A DNA stretch of 8,374 bases from CAINVV01 sp031432175 (GTDB lineage Bacteria; Bacteroidota; Bacteroidia; Bacteroidales; Prolixibacteraceae), in NCBI GenBank assembly GCA_964358545.1, contig CAYHQN010000159.1, positions 1-8,374 on the forward strand, written 5' to 3'. Both the position numbers and the translations under genes were made by a program. This document shows positions 1-7,154 of the stretch, piece after piece. Under the pieces are notes generated by a model. It ran no database searches, was not told where the DNA came from, and saw only the letters and a list, made by a program, of their open reading frames with translations. Each line of letters opens with the position of its first letter. Within the stretch, counting starts at the first letter, position 1.

Positions 1-303
1 AAGATCCAGAAATACATCATCGACATTGTCTTCTCTACCCGCGAACCTGGCGGGCACGGACTAGCGAAATTCAAAGAGATGATCACCTATGGTGCCTCTC
101 CACGTGCCTCCATCAGTCTGGCCCAGGCTTCAAAAGCATATGCATTCATCAAACGTCGGGGTTATGTCATTCCTGAAGACATCCGCGCCGTGTGCCACGA
201 TGTTTTGCGTCACCGCATCGGCTTAAGCTACGAAGCAGAAGCCAACAACCTGACGGCCGAAGAGATCATCAGCGAGATCCTCAATACGGTAGAAGTACCT
301 TAG
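1..303 (+). CDS. MoxR-family AAA+ ATPase, C-terminal fragment
   Basis: Reading frame 1 is open from the first base and ends in TAG at 301-303, giving the last 100 residues of a protein whose start lies before the window. MoxR proteins are usually about 320-340 residues, so the Walker A and B motifs are not visible here. What is seen is the typical MoxR C-terminal helical lid: the sensor-2 type motif GASPRA at fragment residues 31-36, then a helix rich in Ala and Lys, then a GYVIPEDI stretch near residue 49. MoxR ATPases are cytosolic and are thought to remodel or assemble vWA-domain partners; several such partners are encoded directly downstream. An internal ATG at nt 79 falls inside the conserved domain and is not a likely start. 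The family call is firm; the substrate is inferred from the neighbours. Confidence 0.93.
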   Translation, partial: KIQKYIIDIVFSTREPGGHGLAKFKEMITYGASPRASISLAQASKAYAFIKRRGYVIPEDIRAVCHDVLRHRIGLSYEAEANNLTAEEIISEILNTVEVP

Positions 304-440
304 CAAAGTTATGAGTGATGAGTGATAAGTTTTGAGCGAATTGCAACTTTCAACTCTTGAATAACTCTAGGCACTTTAGTCACTTTAGTTCACTTTAGGC
401 ACTTCACAATAGTGCTTAGATTTTAACCAATATCACGATA
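304..440. other. Intergenic gap between moxR-like gene and DUF58 gene
   Basis: This 137-nt gap has no gene. It carries several short low-complexity tracts: two tandem copies of atgagtg at 311-324, a CAACTTTCAACTCTT-type tract around 344-358, and three copies of a CACTTTAGK unit at 372-399. I found no good match to the Bacteroidota promoter pair (TTTG near -33, TAnnTTTG near -7); the closest, around 325-334, has the wrong spacing. A promoter for the downstream genes could be here, but the sequence does not show one clearly. No GC-rich hairpin followed by a T tract is present, so no intrinsic terminator is called. Confidence 0.6.
372..399. repeat. 9-bp tandem repeat (CACTTTAGT unit)
   Basis: Units lie at 372-380 and 381-389 (identical) and at 391-399 (last base changed, one base inserted before it). 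The reverse complement, permuted, reads aaagtgact, which is the same unit found after batC at 5175-5192 in the opposite orientation. It is an intergenic simple repeat of unknown role. Confidence 0.8.
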
Positions 441-1322
441 GTGGAAGCAACTGAACTATTAAAGAGAGTCAGAAAAATTGAGATAAAAACCCGCGGTCTT
501 TCCCGGAATATCTTTGCCGGCGAATACCACAGCGCCTTCAAAGGGCGTGGTATGGCTTTCAGTGAGGTTCGGGAGTACCAGTTCGGCGACGATATCCGCA
601 ACATCGACTGGAACGTAACTGCCCGATACAGCCACCCTTTCGTCAAGATTTTTGAGGAAGAAAGGGAGTTGACGGTGATGCTGCTGATCGACGTAAGCGG
701 ATCCAATGATTTTGGAACCGTCGGCCGGCTCAAACGACAGTTGATCACCGAAATCGCTGCCATCCTCTCTTTTTCTGCCATTTCGAACAACGACAAGATC
801 GGAGTGATCTTCTTCTCCGACAGGATCGAGAAATTCATCCCGCCCAAAAAGGGGCGGACCCATACCCTCAGGATCATCCGCGAATTGATAGAGTTCAAGG
901 AAGAATCCAACAAGACGGATCTTCCGCTGGCACTGCAATACCTGACCAATGCCATGAAACGGCATGTCACCGCATTTCTGATCTCCGACTTCATGGATCA
1001 AAACGAAGGGTTGGAACAAGCCATCTCCATTGCCAACAACAAACACGACGTGGTCGCTTTGCATATCTTCGATGAACGGGAAACTGAACTGCCCTCTATC
1101 GGGATGATCAAGCTCAAAGATGCCGAAACAGGCGAATACGTTTGGGTAGATACATCGAGCAGCTCGGTACGTAAAGCATACATGTATCACTGGTTGAATT
1201 CGAAAAAAGAGATGGAAACCCTTTTAAAAAAGACAGGTATTGATTATATATCCATCAGTACCCGGGAAGATTACGTCAAATCTTTGGTCGCCCTTTTCAA
1301 AAAAAGAGAACACAAACTTTGA
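441..1322 (+). CDS. DUF58 domain protein (cytosolic vWA-like MoxR partner)
   Basis: The 293-residue product has no signal peptide or membrane segment, so it should be cytosolic. The N-terminal part carries the hallmark DUF58 block (about residues 35-62: GRGMAF, then REYQFGDD, then IDWNVTAR). A vWA-like fold follows with an intact metal-site motif DVSGS at 84-88, T159/D160 and D183 as likely further ligand positions. The start is GTG at 441. The frame upstream is open only to a stop at 417-419 and has no ATG, and the protein from GTG begins MEATELLKRVRKIEIKTRGL, which matches how the family usually starts. No clear ribosome binding site is seen. The gene lies between a MoxR ATPase and the bat genes, the usual place for this family, and probably encodes a target or adaptor of the ATPase. 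The family is certain; the mechanism is not established. Confidence 0.93.
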   Translation: MEATELLKRVRKIEIKTRGLSRNIFAGEYHSAFKGRGMAFSEVREYQFGDDIRNIDWNVTARYSHPFVKIFEEERELTVMLLIDVSGSNDFGTVGRLKRQLITEIAAILSFSAISNNDKIGVIFFSDRIEKFIPPKKGRTHTLRIIRELIEFKEESNKTDLPLALQYLTNAMKRHVTAFLISDFMDQNEGLEQAISIANNKHDVVALHIFDERETELPSIGMIKLKDAETGEYVWVDTSSSSVRKAYMYHWLNSKKEMETLLKKTGIDYISISTREDYVKSLVALFKKREHKL

Positions 1323-1330
1323 TCTACATT

Positions 1331-2353
1331 ATGTTGAGACTAAAATATATTCTACTCTTTCTGATTTCCCTCACTTCACTCAACTTTGCGCATGCCCAGC
1401 AACCAAAGGTAAGTGCATCCCTGGAAAGGGATTCCATCTGGTTGGGAGATCAGATCAAGATGATTCTGGTGGCGGAATACCCTGCCGGCAGCAGACTTAC
1501 TTTTCCGGTGCTGAAGGATAGTTTGTCGAACGGAGTGGAGGTAATTTCCAAATCGAAGATCGACTCATCCAAAATTGGTGATGGGATGATGCAGATGCGT
1601 CAGAGTTTCATGATCACTGCCTTCGATAGCGGACCACATCCCATTGCCCCGTTTGTATTTGCCATGCATTCAGCCATTGCTAAAGATTCCCTGCGAACCA
1701 ATTCGCTGAAAATTTTCGTGAAGGTGCCGAATGTGGATCTCAAAAAAGGTTTTACCGATATTAAAAAGCCTTACGGAGCGCCAATCACTTTCAAGGAGGT
1801 AGCTCCCTGGATCTTAGGGATCATCCTGATTGCCTCCATCGTCTTTTTCATTTTGTATGCCATCAACAGGAGGCGAAAAAATATTCCGCTCTTCACATTG
1901 CCCGTAAAGCCGAAACTGCCTCCGCATGTTGTCGCGCTGAGCGAACTTGATAAACTGAAAGAGGAGCAGCTCTGGCAGCACGACAAGGTAAAGGATTACT
2001 ACACACGCCTCACCGACATCATCCGGGTATACCTGGAAAATCGGTATGAGGTTCCGGCTATGGAGCAGACCACCCACGAAATCCTTGTCCAGTTCAAGGG
2101 AGACAACTCCCAGATCAAAGGCAAACTTTTTACAGGGTTGCAGAAAACACTTGATACCTCCGACCTGGTAAAATTTGCCAAATACACCCCACTGGCCGAC
2201 GAAAATCATTTTGTGTTGGTGCAGGCCTATAATTTGGTAGAGGAGACCAAAATAGAGCCGGTGGAAGTAGCGAAAAAACAGACCCCGCAGGTTGCAGGAC
2301 CGGAGGTTGAGAAAGAGAATACAGGTGCAAACGAAACTGAAAAGCAGCCATGA
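1331..2353 (+). CDS. BatD-like membrane protein (mini-BatD, DUF4381-like)
   Basis: From ATG 1331 the product is 340 residues. A TTG at 1319 in the same frame would add four residues, but the ATG gives a clean signal peptide (1-22, ending AHA before QQP), so I prefer it. A single beta-rich periplasmic domain follows (about 24-135), then one TM helix (158-178), a basic RRR stop-transfer, and a cytosolic helical domain (about 200-305), with a hydrophilic tail rich in Glu, Lys and Gln. The cytosolic domain shares spaced motifs with the C-terminus of BatD in this window: YY/FY, then YL 11 residues on, then PA, then LDTxxxxKFA. The N-terminal domain shares an LG[DE]Q motif at the same position. It starts 8 nt after the DUF58 stop and overlaps batA by ATGA. 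It is often annotated as hypothetical or DUF4381-like; I infer a short BatD paralogue that joins the Bat complex. Confidence 0.85.
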   Translation: MLRLKYILLFLISLTSLNFAHAQQPKVSASLERDSIWLGDQIKMILVAEYPAGSRLTFPVLKDSLSNGVEVISKSKIDSSKIGDGMMQMRQSFMITAFDSGPHPIAPFVFAMHSAIAKDSLRTNSLKIFVKVPNVDLKKGFTDIKKPYGAPITFKEVAPWILGIILIASIVFFILYAINRRRKNIPLFTLPVKPKLPPHVVALSELDKLKEEQLWQHDKVKDYYTRLTDIIRVYLENRYEVPAMEQTTHEILVQFKGDNSQIKGKLFTGLQKTLDTSDLVKFAKYTPLADENHFVLVQAYNLVEETKIEPVEVAKKQTPQVAGPEVEKENTGANETEKQP

Positions 2354-3339
2354 ACATAACATTTGCACGTCCCGAATATTTTTACCTGCTGCTGGTATTA
2401 CTTCCTTTGATAGGATGGTACATCTGGAAGCAGAAGAGGTCGAGCGCAAGTATGCGTATCTCGACGATCTCTCCGTTCAAGAATGCACCCAGAACCTGGA
2501 AACACTATCTGCGTCACCTGCTGTTTGTGATGCAGTTGGGAGTCTTGTCCCTGCTGATAGCGGCCCTGGCCAAACCGCAGTCGTCGAGCAGCTGGCGCAA
2601 CCAGACCATCGAAGGGATCGACATTATCATTGCCCTCGATATCTCCGGATCCATGCTTGCCCGCGATTTTCAGCCCAACAGGCTTGAAGCGGCCAAAAAT
2701 GTGGCCAGCGAATTTATCGCCGGACGGGAATTCGACCGGATGGGACTTGTAATCTTCTCTGCCGAGAGCTTTACCCAATGTCCTTTGACAACCGACAGGG
2801 CTGTCCTTTTGAACCTCTTTCACAACATCGAAAGCGGTATGATTGAAGATGGAACAGCCATCGGACTTGGATTGGCCAATGCCGTTTCCAGACTTAAAGA
2901 CAGTGAAGCCAAGAGTAAAGTGATCATTCTTCTCACCGACGGGGAGAACAACCGTGGCGAAATCGCCCCGATCACAGCGGCAGAAATTGCCAAAACATTC
3001 GGTATCAGGGTATATACCATTGGAATAGGGACCATCGGTACTGCTCCGTTCCCTGTTCAGACTCCTTTCGGTATCCAGATGAGGGATATCGAGGTCAAGA
3101 TTGACGAGAAGACGCTTCAGACCATTGCCAATCTGACCGACGGGAAGTATTTCAGGGCTACCAACAATTTGAAACTGGCCGAGATCTACAAAGAAATCGA
3201 CCGTTTGGAGAAGTCAAAGATTGACAGTAAGGAGTTGAGTTCAAAAACGGAAGAGTACAAAAGGTATGCTGTTCCGGCCTTGCTTCTGGCCCTTTTCGTC
3301 CTGTTTCTTCAGTTGACCTATTTAAGAAAATTACCGTAA
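2350..3339 (+). CDS. batA: BatA, membrane-anchored vWA protein
   Basis: The 329-residue product starts with the aerotolerance-regulator N-terminal region: FARPEYFYLLLVLLP at 5-19 within a first TM helix (about 11-27), then a second TM helix (about 54-75). A vWA domain fills about 90-285, with all metal-site (MIDAS) positions present: DISGS at 97-101, T169 in DGTAIG, and D197 in LLTDGEN. A third TM helix (about 306-323) lies near the C-terminus, just before a short basic tail. The ATG sits in an ATGA overlap with the upstream gene, which suggests translational coupling. The vWA domain probably binds a partner through a divalent metal, as in this family generally; which partner is not known. 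It is the first of a tandem pair with BatB, which keeps the same architecture and the PEYFY motif. The call is certain at family level. Confidence 0.95.
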   Translation: MNITFARPEYFYLLLVLLPLIGWYIWKQKRSSASMRISTISPFKNAPRTWKHYLRHLLFVMQLGVLSLLIAALAKPQSSSSWRNQTIEGIDIIIALDISGSMLARDFQPNRLEAAKNVASEFIAGREFDRMGLVIFSAESFTQCPLTTDRAVLLNLFHNIESGMIEDGTAIGLGLANAVSRLKDSEAKSKVIILLTDGENNRGEIAPITAAEIAKTFGIRVYTIGIGTIGTAPFPVQTPFGIQMRDIEVKIDEKTLQTIANLTDGKYFRATNNLKLAEIYKEIDRLEKSKIDSKELSSKTEEYKRYAVPALLLALFVLFLQLTYLRKLP

Positions 3340-3359
3340 CGCACTGAAAATTAATTCAT

Positions 3360-4406
3360 ATGGATTCGTTCAGATTCGCTCATCCCGAATATTTCTATAT
3401 CTTCCTGGTTCTCCCTGCGTTGGTCTTCCTCTTTCTCTTTAACAGGATCCTGCGGGCCAGGAAACTGAAAAGCTTTGGAGAGTCGGAGTTACTGGAGCAG
3501 CTGATGCCCAATATTTCGACCGGAAGACCGGTCGTCAAATTTATCCTGTGGCTGCTCGCCATTACATGCCTGATCACTGCCCTTGCACAGCCCCAGTTCG
3601 GATCAAAACTGACCCTGACAAAACGAAAAGGGGTGGAATTGATTATCGCGCTGGATGTTTCAAACAGCATGAAAGCGCAGGATATCAAGCCCAACAGATT
3701 GGAGCGGGCCAAACGTGCCATCGCCAAACTGACCGACCGGCTTAAAAATGACAAAATCGGACTAGTGGTCTTTGCCGGTCAGGCTTATGTCCAGTTGCCA
3801 ATCACGGCTGACTATTCATCGGCCAAGCTTTTTCTGGAATCCATTACTACTGATGTCGTGCCGGTTCAGGGTACTGCCATCGGCGCAGCCATCGAAATGG
3901 CGATGAAATCTTTCTCACCGAACTTCGAAGGGAGCAAAGCCATCATCATCATCACCGATGGTGAAAATCACGAAGACGATGCGGTAGGGATGGCTAAAAA
4001 AGCCAAAGACAAAGGAATTGTAGTGCATACCATCGGCATGGGCCTGCCCCAGGGCGCGCCTATCCCGATGACGGAAGGCAGCAGCGACTTCCTGAAAGAT
4101 AAAACGGGCAGCATCGTGGTAACCAAACTGGACGAACCGATGTTGACCCAGATCGCAGGAGCCGGCGGTGGCTCTTACATTCGAGCCAATAATGCCGAAG
4201 TTGGACTCAACAATCTTTTCAATGAGATCGAAAAAATGCAAAAAACGGAGATGGAATCCCGCGAATATTCCGAATACAACGACCAGTTTCCGGTATTCCT
4301 TGCCCTCGCATTTTTCCTGATCCTTGCAGATTTCCTGATCCTGGACCGGAAAAACAAGTGGCTCAAAAATTTCAGGTTATTTGGAATAAACAAACAACAA
4401 CTATGA
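3360..4406 (+). CDS. batB: BatB, membrane-anchored vWA protein
   Basis: The 348-residue product parallels BatA: FAHPEYFYIFLVLP at 6-19 in a first TM helix (about 12-28), a second TM helix (about 60-77), a vWA domain (about 90-295), and a third TM helix (about 311-327) followed by a basic cytosolic tail. The MIDAS motif is DVSNS at 99-103, with Asn where BatA has Gly; this still fits the DxSxS pattern. T172 and D200 (IITDGEN) complete the site. A Gly-rich run (GAGGGS, 267-272) lies in the late vWA domain. The gap from batA is 20 nt, with no strong Shine-Dalgarno sequence, as is normal in Bacteroidota. The stop overlaps the batC start as ATGA. BatB is expected to sit beside BatA and the TPR proteins in the inner membrane. 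Confidence 0.95.
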   Translation: MDSFRFAHPEYFYIFLVLPALVFLFLFNRILRARKLKSFGESELLEQLMPNISTGRPVVKFILWLLAITCLITALAQPQFGSKLTLTKRKGVELIIALDVSNSMKAQDIKPNRLERAKRAIAKLTDRLKNDKIGLVVFAGQAYVQLPITADYSSAKLFLESITTDVVPVQGTAIGAAIEMAMKSFSPNFEGSKAIIIITDGENHEDDAVGMAKKAKDKGIVVHTIGMGLPQGAPIPMTEGSSDFLKDKTGSIVVTKLDEPMLTQIAGAGGGSYIRANNAEVGLNNLFNEIEKMQKTEMESREYSEYNDQFPVFLALAFFLILADFLILDRKNKWLKNFRLFGINKQQL

Positions 4407-5170
4407 AACGATATATCATCCTAATCATCTTCCTTTTACCCGCTTTTGTGGCCCTCGCCCAAAAGGAGAGGAAGTTTGTCCGGGAGGGCAATAAATGGTT
4501 TGAAACCGGCTTGAAGGATACTGCCAAACTGGATACCGTCAGTTTTGGTAAGGCAGAAGTGGCCTACCGCAGGGCACTGGAGTTAAAACCTGAGGACCAC
4601 CAGTGGCAGTTCAACCTGGCCGATGCGCTCTACAAACAGAAGAAGGCCGACGAGTCTGCCAAAGAGTTCGGAGATATCGCTGAAAAAGCGGCGCTTCCCA
4701 TCGACAAATCGATGGCCTTTCACAACATGGGAAACTCTTACCTGGTTCAGAAGAAATTGGATGAAAGCATCGCCACCTACAAAAAGGCGCTGCGCCTTAC
4801 ACCAAACGATCCTGAGACCAAATACAACCTCGCCTACGCCATGAAAATGAAAAAGGAAGAGGAGAAGAAAAAGCAGCAAAACAAGGATAAGGATAAAGAC
4901 AAGGACAAAAATAAAGATCAGAACAAGGATCAAAATAAGGATAAGAATAAGGACCAGAACAAAGATCAGGACAAGCAAAAGCAGAACCAGGATCAAAACA
5001 AGGATCAGCAAAAAGATCAAAAACAGCAGCCACAACAGAATAAAATATCAAAACAGAATGCTGAGCAGATGCTTCAGGCACTGGAGAATGATGAAAAACA
5101 GACCCAGGAAAAGGTAAAAAAAGCCCAGGCACTCAAGGCAGAGAAAAGGAACGTGGATAAAAATTGGTAA
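4403..5170 (+). CDS. batC: BatC, exported TPR protein with a Lys/Asp/Gln/Asn-rich tail
   Basis: I start this gene at ATG 4403, in an ATGA overlap with batB. The frame is open further up, but only this start puts a signal peptide at the N-terminus (MKRYIILIIF..., cleavage likely after ALA at residue 19). The 255-residue product has TPR-like helices at about 25-100 and a clear TPR at 103-136 (MAFHNMGNSYLVQKKLDES, then YKKALRLTPNDP), followed by part of another to about 150. Residues 151-213 are a very charged, low-complexity run of K, D, Q and N with few other residues. The end returns to a conserved-looking helical segment (215-255, with KQNAEQMLQALENDEKQTQE) that closes with VDKNW. TPRs bind partner proteins, so this is probably a periplasmic adaptor of the Bat complex; lipid anchoring is not indicated. 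Confidence 0.92.
   Translation: MKRYIILIIFLLPAFVALAQKERKFVREGNKWFETGLKDTAKLDTVSFGKAEVAYRRALELKPEDHQWQFNLADALYKQKKADESAKEFGDIAEKAALPIDKSMAFHNMGNSYLVQKKLDESIATYKKALRLTPNDPETKYNLAYAMKMKKEEEKKKQQNKDKDKDKDKNKDQNKDQNKDKNKDQNKDQDKQKQNQDQNKDQQKDQKQQPQQNKISKQNAEQMLQALENDEKQTQEKVKKAQALKAEKRNVDKNW
4853..5041 (+). repeat. Low-complexity coding repeat inside batC
   Basis: This stretch encodes residues 151-213 of BatC and is made of varying KDx/NKDQ units. Codon choice changes from unit to unit (aag/aaa, gat/gac, caa/cag, aat/aac), so it is not a fresh expansion of one DNA repeat; the amino-acid composition seems to be what is kept. The opposite strand reads as a run of Leu, Ile and Val codons, which is a by-product and not a gene. 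Confidence 0.85.
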
Positions 5171-5174
5171 AAAC

Positions 5175-5192
5175 AAAGTGACTAAAGTGACT
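5175..5192. repeat. Two copies of the aaagtgact 9-bp unit
   Basis: Two exact tandem units lie at 5175-5183 and 5184-5192, directly after the batC stop in the 56-nt gap before batD. The first 15 bases (5175-5189) are the exact reverse complement of 372-386. The rest of the gap (5193-5226) is AT-rich and shows no clear promoter or ribosome binding site. Confidence 0.8.
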
Positions 5193-5226
5193 TGATAATA
5201 AAAGATAAAATAACGATTATATACTT

Positions 5227-7029
5227 ATGCTTTTTAAGAAGTTAAAACTCATACTCCTCTCCCTTTTCTTCACGTTGCCCGGATGGGCGGCCGACAAGGT
5301 CGTATTTACCATGGAGGCCCCTCAGGTCGTTGAGCTTGGAGAGCAATTCAGGCTGGCCTTTTCGGTCAATGCCAATGGCCAAAATCTCAAACTTCCAAAT
5401 CTTAGCGATTTTGATGTGCTGATGGGGCCATCCACCTCCCAAAGCACCTCTTTCCAGATCATCAACGGGGTTAGTTCCCAGTCGGTTTCGTATTCCTATC
5501 TTTACGTCCTTCGTGCAAAAAAAGAGGGACACTTCACCATCAATCCCGGTTCCATCACGGTAGGCGGAACAGAATACACCTCCAATTCACAAACTGTTGA
5601 GGTAGTGAAAGGTTCGGCCAAACCTTCAACTGGCGGTGTCGACGAACCCACCTCCACTCCGGGTACGGTTCCCAAAAAAGACCTTTTCGTCAGGATGAAC
5701 CTAGACAAACGGTCACTCTACAAAGGGGAACACCTTACCGCCACCATAAAAATCTATTCGAAGGTCAACCTGAATGGTTTTGAGGACATCTCCATACCAA
5801 ATTTCGAGGGATTCTGGTCGCAGGACATCCAGCTTCCACAACAAATATCCCTGCAGAGGGAGACTTACCTTGGCGAAATTTACAACGTAGGTACACTAAA
5901 AAAGACCCTGCTTTTCCCTCAGCAAACGGGAAATATCTCCATTGGTTCGGTAAAAATTGACTGCATCGTTCAGCAACGTGTCAAAAAGACGCAGAGCATG
6001 TTCGACGATTTCTTCGACTCCTTTGCCAATGTGAAGGCCACCATCATCAGCGATCCGGTCTCGGTCAATGTTTCCCAGCTGCCCGCTCCACCTGCCGGAT
6101 TCTCGGGTGCTGTCGGTAAATTTGACATTCGCTCCTCCATCACGGCCAAAAATGTCAGGGAAAACGATGCCATTACCATCAAACTGGATGTGACAGGTAA
6201 TGGAAACATCAAACTGATCAACCCGCCGAAAATCAGTTTCCCTGCCGATTTTGAGGTGTACGATCCCAAAACCAACAGCAATTTCAACGCTTCCGAGCAA
6301 GGCCTCAACGGAAACATCTCCTTCGAATACCTGTTCCTGCCAAGGTTTGCCGGCACCTACACCATACCGGCGGTCAACTTCGTCTATTTCGACACCGATT
6401 CTAAAAGATATGTGACCAAAACAACGGAGGAGTACAAGATCAAGGTTGAGAAAGGAGACGGCTCTCGTGCTCAGACAGTCAATGCTGTTGCCAAAGAGGA
6501 CCTGAAGCAAATTGGCACAGACATCCGTTACATCAAGAGCTCAGTTACCGAATTTCAGGCCAAAGGCTACACCTTCTTTGGTTCCTTCACATTCTGTCTG
6601 CTATACATCGGTGGCATTCTCACTTTGCTGGCCATTTACCTGCTAAATCAAAAACGGATCAGGGAAAATGCCAATGTAGCCAGAATGAAAAACAAGAAGG
6701 CAAGCAAAGTGGCACTCAAAAGGCTCAAAGAGGCCAGTCAGCATCTTCATGCCGGTTCGAATGAGAAATTCTACGAATCCGTTACCCGTGCCTTCTGGGG
6801 TTACCTCAGCGACAAACTGACCATCCCGGCATCAGAACTATCCAGGGACAAAGCATCCGATGAACTTGCCAAACACGAAGTTTCTGCAGGGATCATCGAA
6901 CGCTTTGTACAAATTCTGGATACCTGCGAATTCGCCCGCTTTGCCCCGGGTGGAGGTTCAGAAAAGATGAAGGAGCTCTTCGATGAGGCAACAGAGGTGA
7001 TGTCGGTAATGGAGAAAGAGATCAAATAG
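5227..7029 (+). CDS. batD: BatD, large envelope protein with one TM helix
   Basis: The 600-residue product starts at ATG 5227 with a signal peptide (MLFKKLKLIL...; cleavage likely around residues 19-22, GWAA). Three beta-rich, Ig-like stretches follow in the periplasm: about 24-128, 150-285 and 298-408. They are joined by a Ser/Thr/Pro/Gly linker (about 129-148), and an acidic aromatic MFDDFFDSF patch (258-266) interrupts the second one, as is common in BatD proteins. One TM helix spans about 450-473. The cytosolic end (474-600) is helical and carries FY (515-516), YL (526-527), IPA (533-535) and LDTCEFARFAPGG (564-576). The length and layout are normal for the family. It lies 56 nt after batC. 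The role is likely structural, linking periplasmic partners to the cytosolic MoxR/DUF58 side, but this is inference. Confidence 0.94.
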   Translation: MLFKKLKLILLSLFFTLPGWAADKVVFTMEAPQVVELGEQFRLAFSVNANGQNLKLPNLSDFDVLMGPSTSQSTSFQIINGVSSQSVSYSYLYVLRAKKEGHFTINPGSITVGGTEYTSNSQTVEVVKGSAKPSTGGVDEPTSTPGTVPKKDLFVRMNLDKRSLYKGEHLTATIKIYSKVNLNGFEDISIPNFEGFWSQDIQLPQQISLQRETYLGEIYNVGTLKKTLLFPQQTGNISIGSVKIDCIVQQRVKKTQSMFDDFFDSFANVKATIISDPVSVNVSQLPAPPAGFSGAVGKFDIRSSITAKNVRENDAITIKLDVTGNGNIKLINPPKISFPADFEVYDPKTNSNFNASEQGLNGNISFEYLFLPRFAGTYTIPAVNFVYFDTDSKRYVTKTTEEYKIKVEKGDGSRAQTVNAVAKEDLKQIGTDIRYIKSSVTEFQAKGYTFFGSFTFCLLYIGGILTLLAIYLLNQKRIRENANVARMKNKKASKVALKRLKEASQHLHAGSNEKFYESVTRAFWGYLSDKLTIPASELSRDKASDELAKHEVSAGIIERFVQILDTCEFARFAPGGGSEKMKELFDEATEVMSVMEKEIK

Positions 7030-7117
7030 CCCCGGGTTTCAACCCGGGGTTAGGAATGGTGATTACCAGCCGTCCGCGATCGCAAATAGAAAAATGGTTG
7101 TTGATCGTTTCGGACGG
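7030..7117. repeat. REP-like two-hairpin element between batD and batE
   Basis: Directly after the batD stop, ccccgggt (7030-7037) pairs with acccgggg (7042-7049) around a ttca loop. As RNA the stem can run on through the TAG stop (7027-7029 with 7050-7052, including one G-U pair). About 20 nt later a second imperfect hairpin forms: 7070-7076 pairs with 7111-7117 (ccgtccg/cggacgg), and 7077-7081 pairs with 7103-7107, with a 3-nt bulge at 7108-7110 and a 21-nt loop. No T tract follows either stem, so neither is a standard terminator. The GC-rich palindrome differs sharply from the A-rich leader after it (7118-7154). It looks like an inserted, dispersed palindromic element, though only one copy is in view. 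Confidence 0.6.
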
Positions 7118-7154
7118 AAGGAACATATGGATAACAAAAAATAAAAATAGTAAC

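Noticed and set aside
325..334. Bacteroidota -7 promoter element in the gap before the DUF58 gene
   Set aside because: The taagttttg stretch has three bases between TA and TTTG, not two, and no TTTG lies at the right distance upstream.
459..1190. Long minus-strand open frame opposite the DUF58 gene
   Set aside because: The + strand has a fully conserved DUF58 protein; the minus frame shows no recognisable motif.
4358..4402. Earlier start for batC inside batB
   Set aside because: It would bury the signal peptide; ATG 4403 gives an ATGA overlap and a proper N-terminus.
4583..5035. Minus-strand frame encoding a very hydrophobic Leu/Ile/Val-rich protein
   Set aside because: It is the complement of the Lys/Asp/Gln/Asn codons of batC, with no gene-like domain pattern or leader.
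7030..7049. GC-rich hairpin as an intrinsic terminator after batD
   Set aside because: No T tract follows the stem (next bases are ttaggaatgg), and batE continues the operon.
7056..7154. Upstream ATG giving batE a 33-residue N-terminal extension
   Set aside because: It would place residues encoded mostly by the hairpin element in front of a clear signal peptide that begins at 7155.
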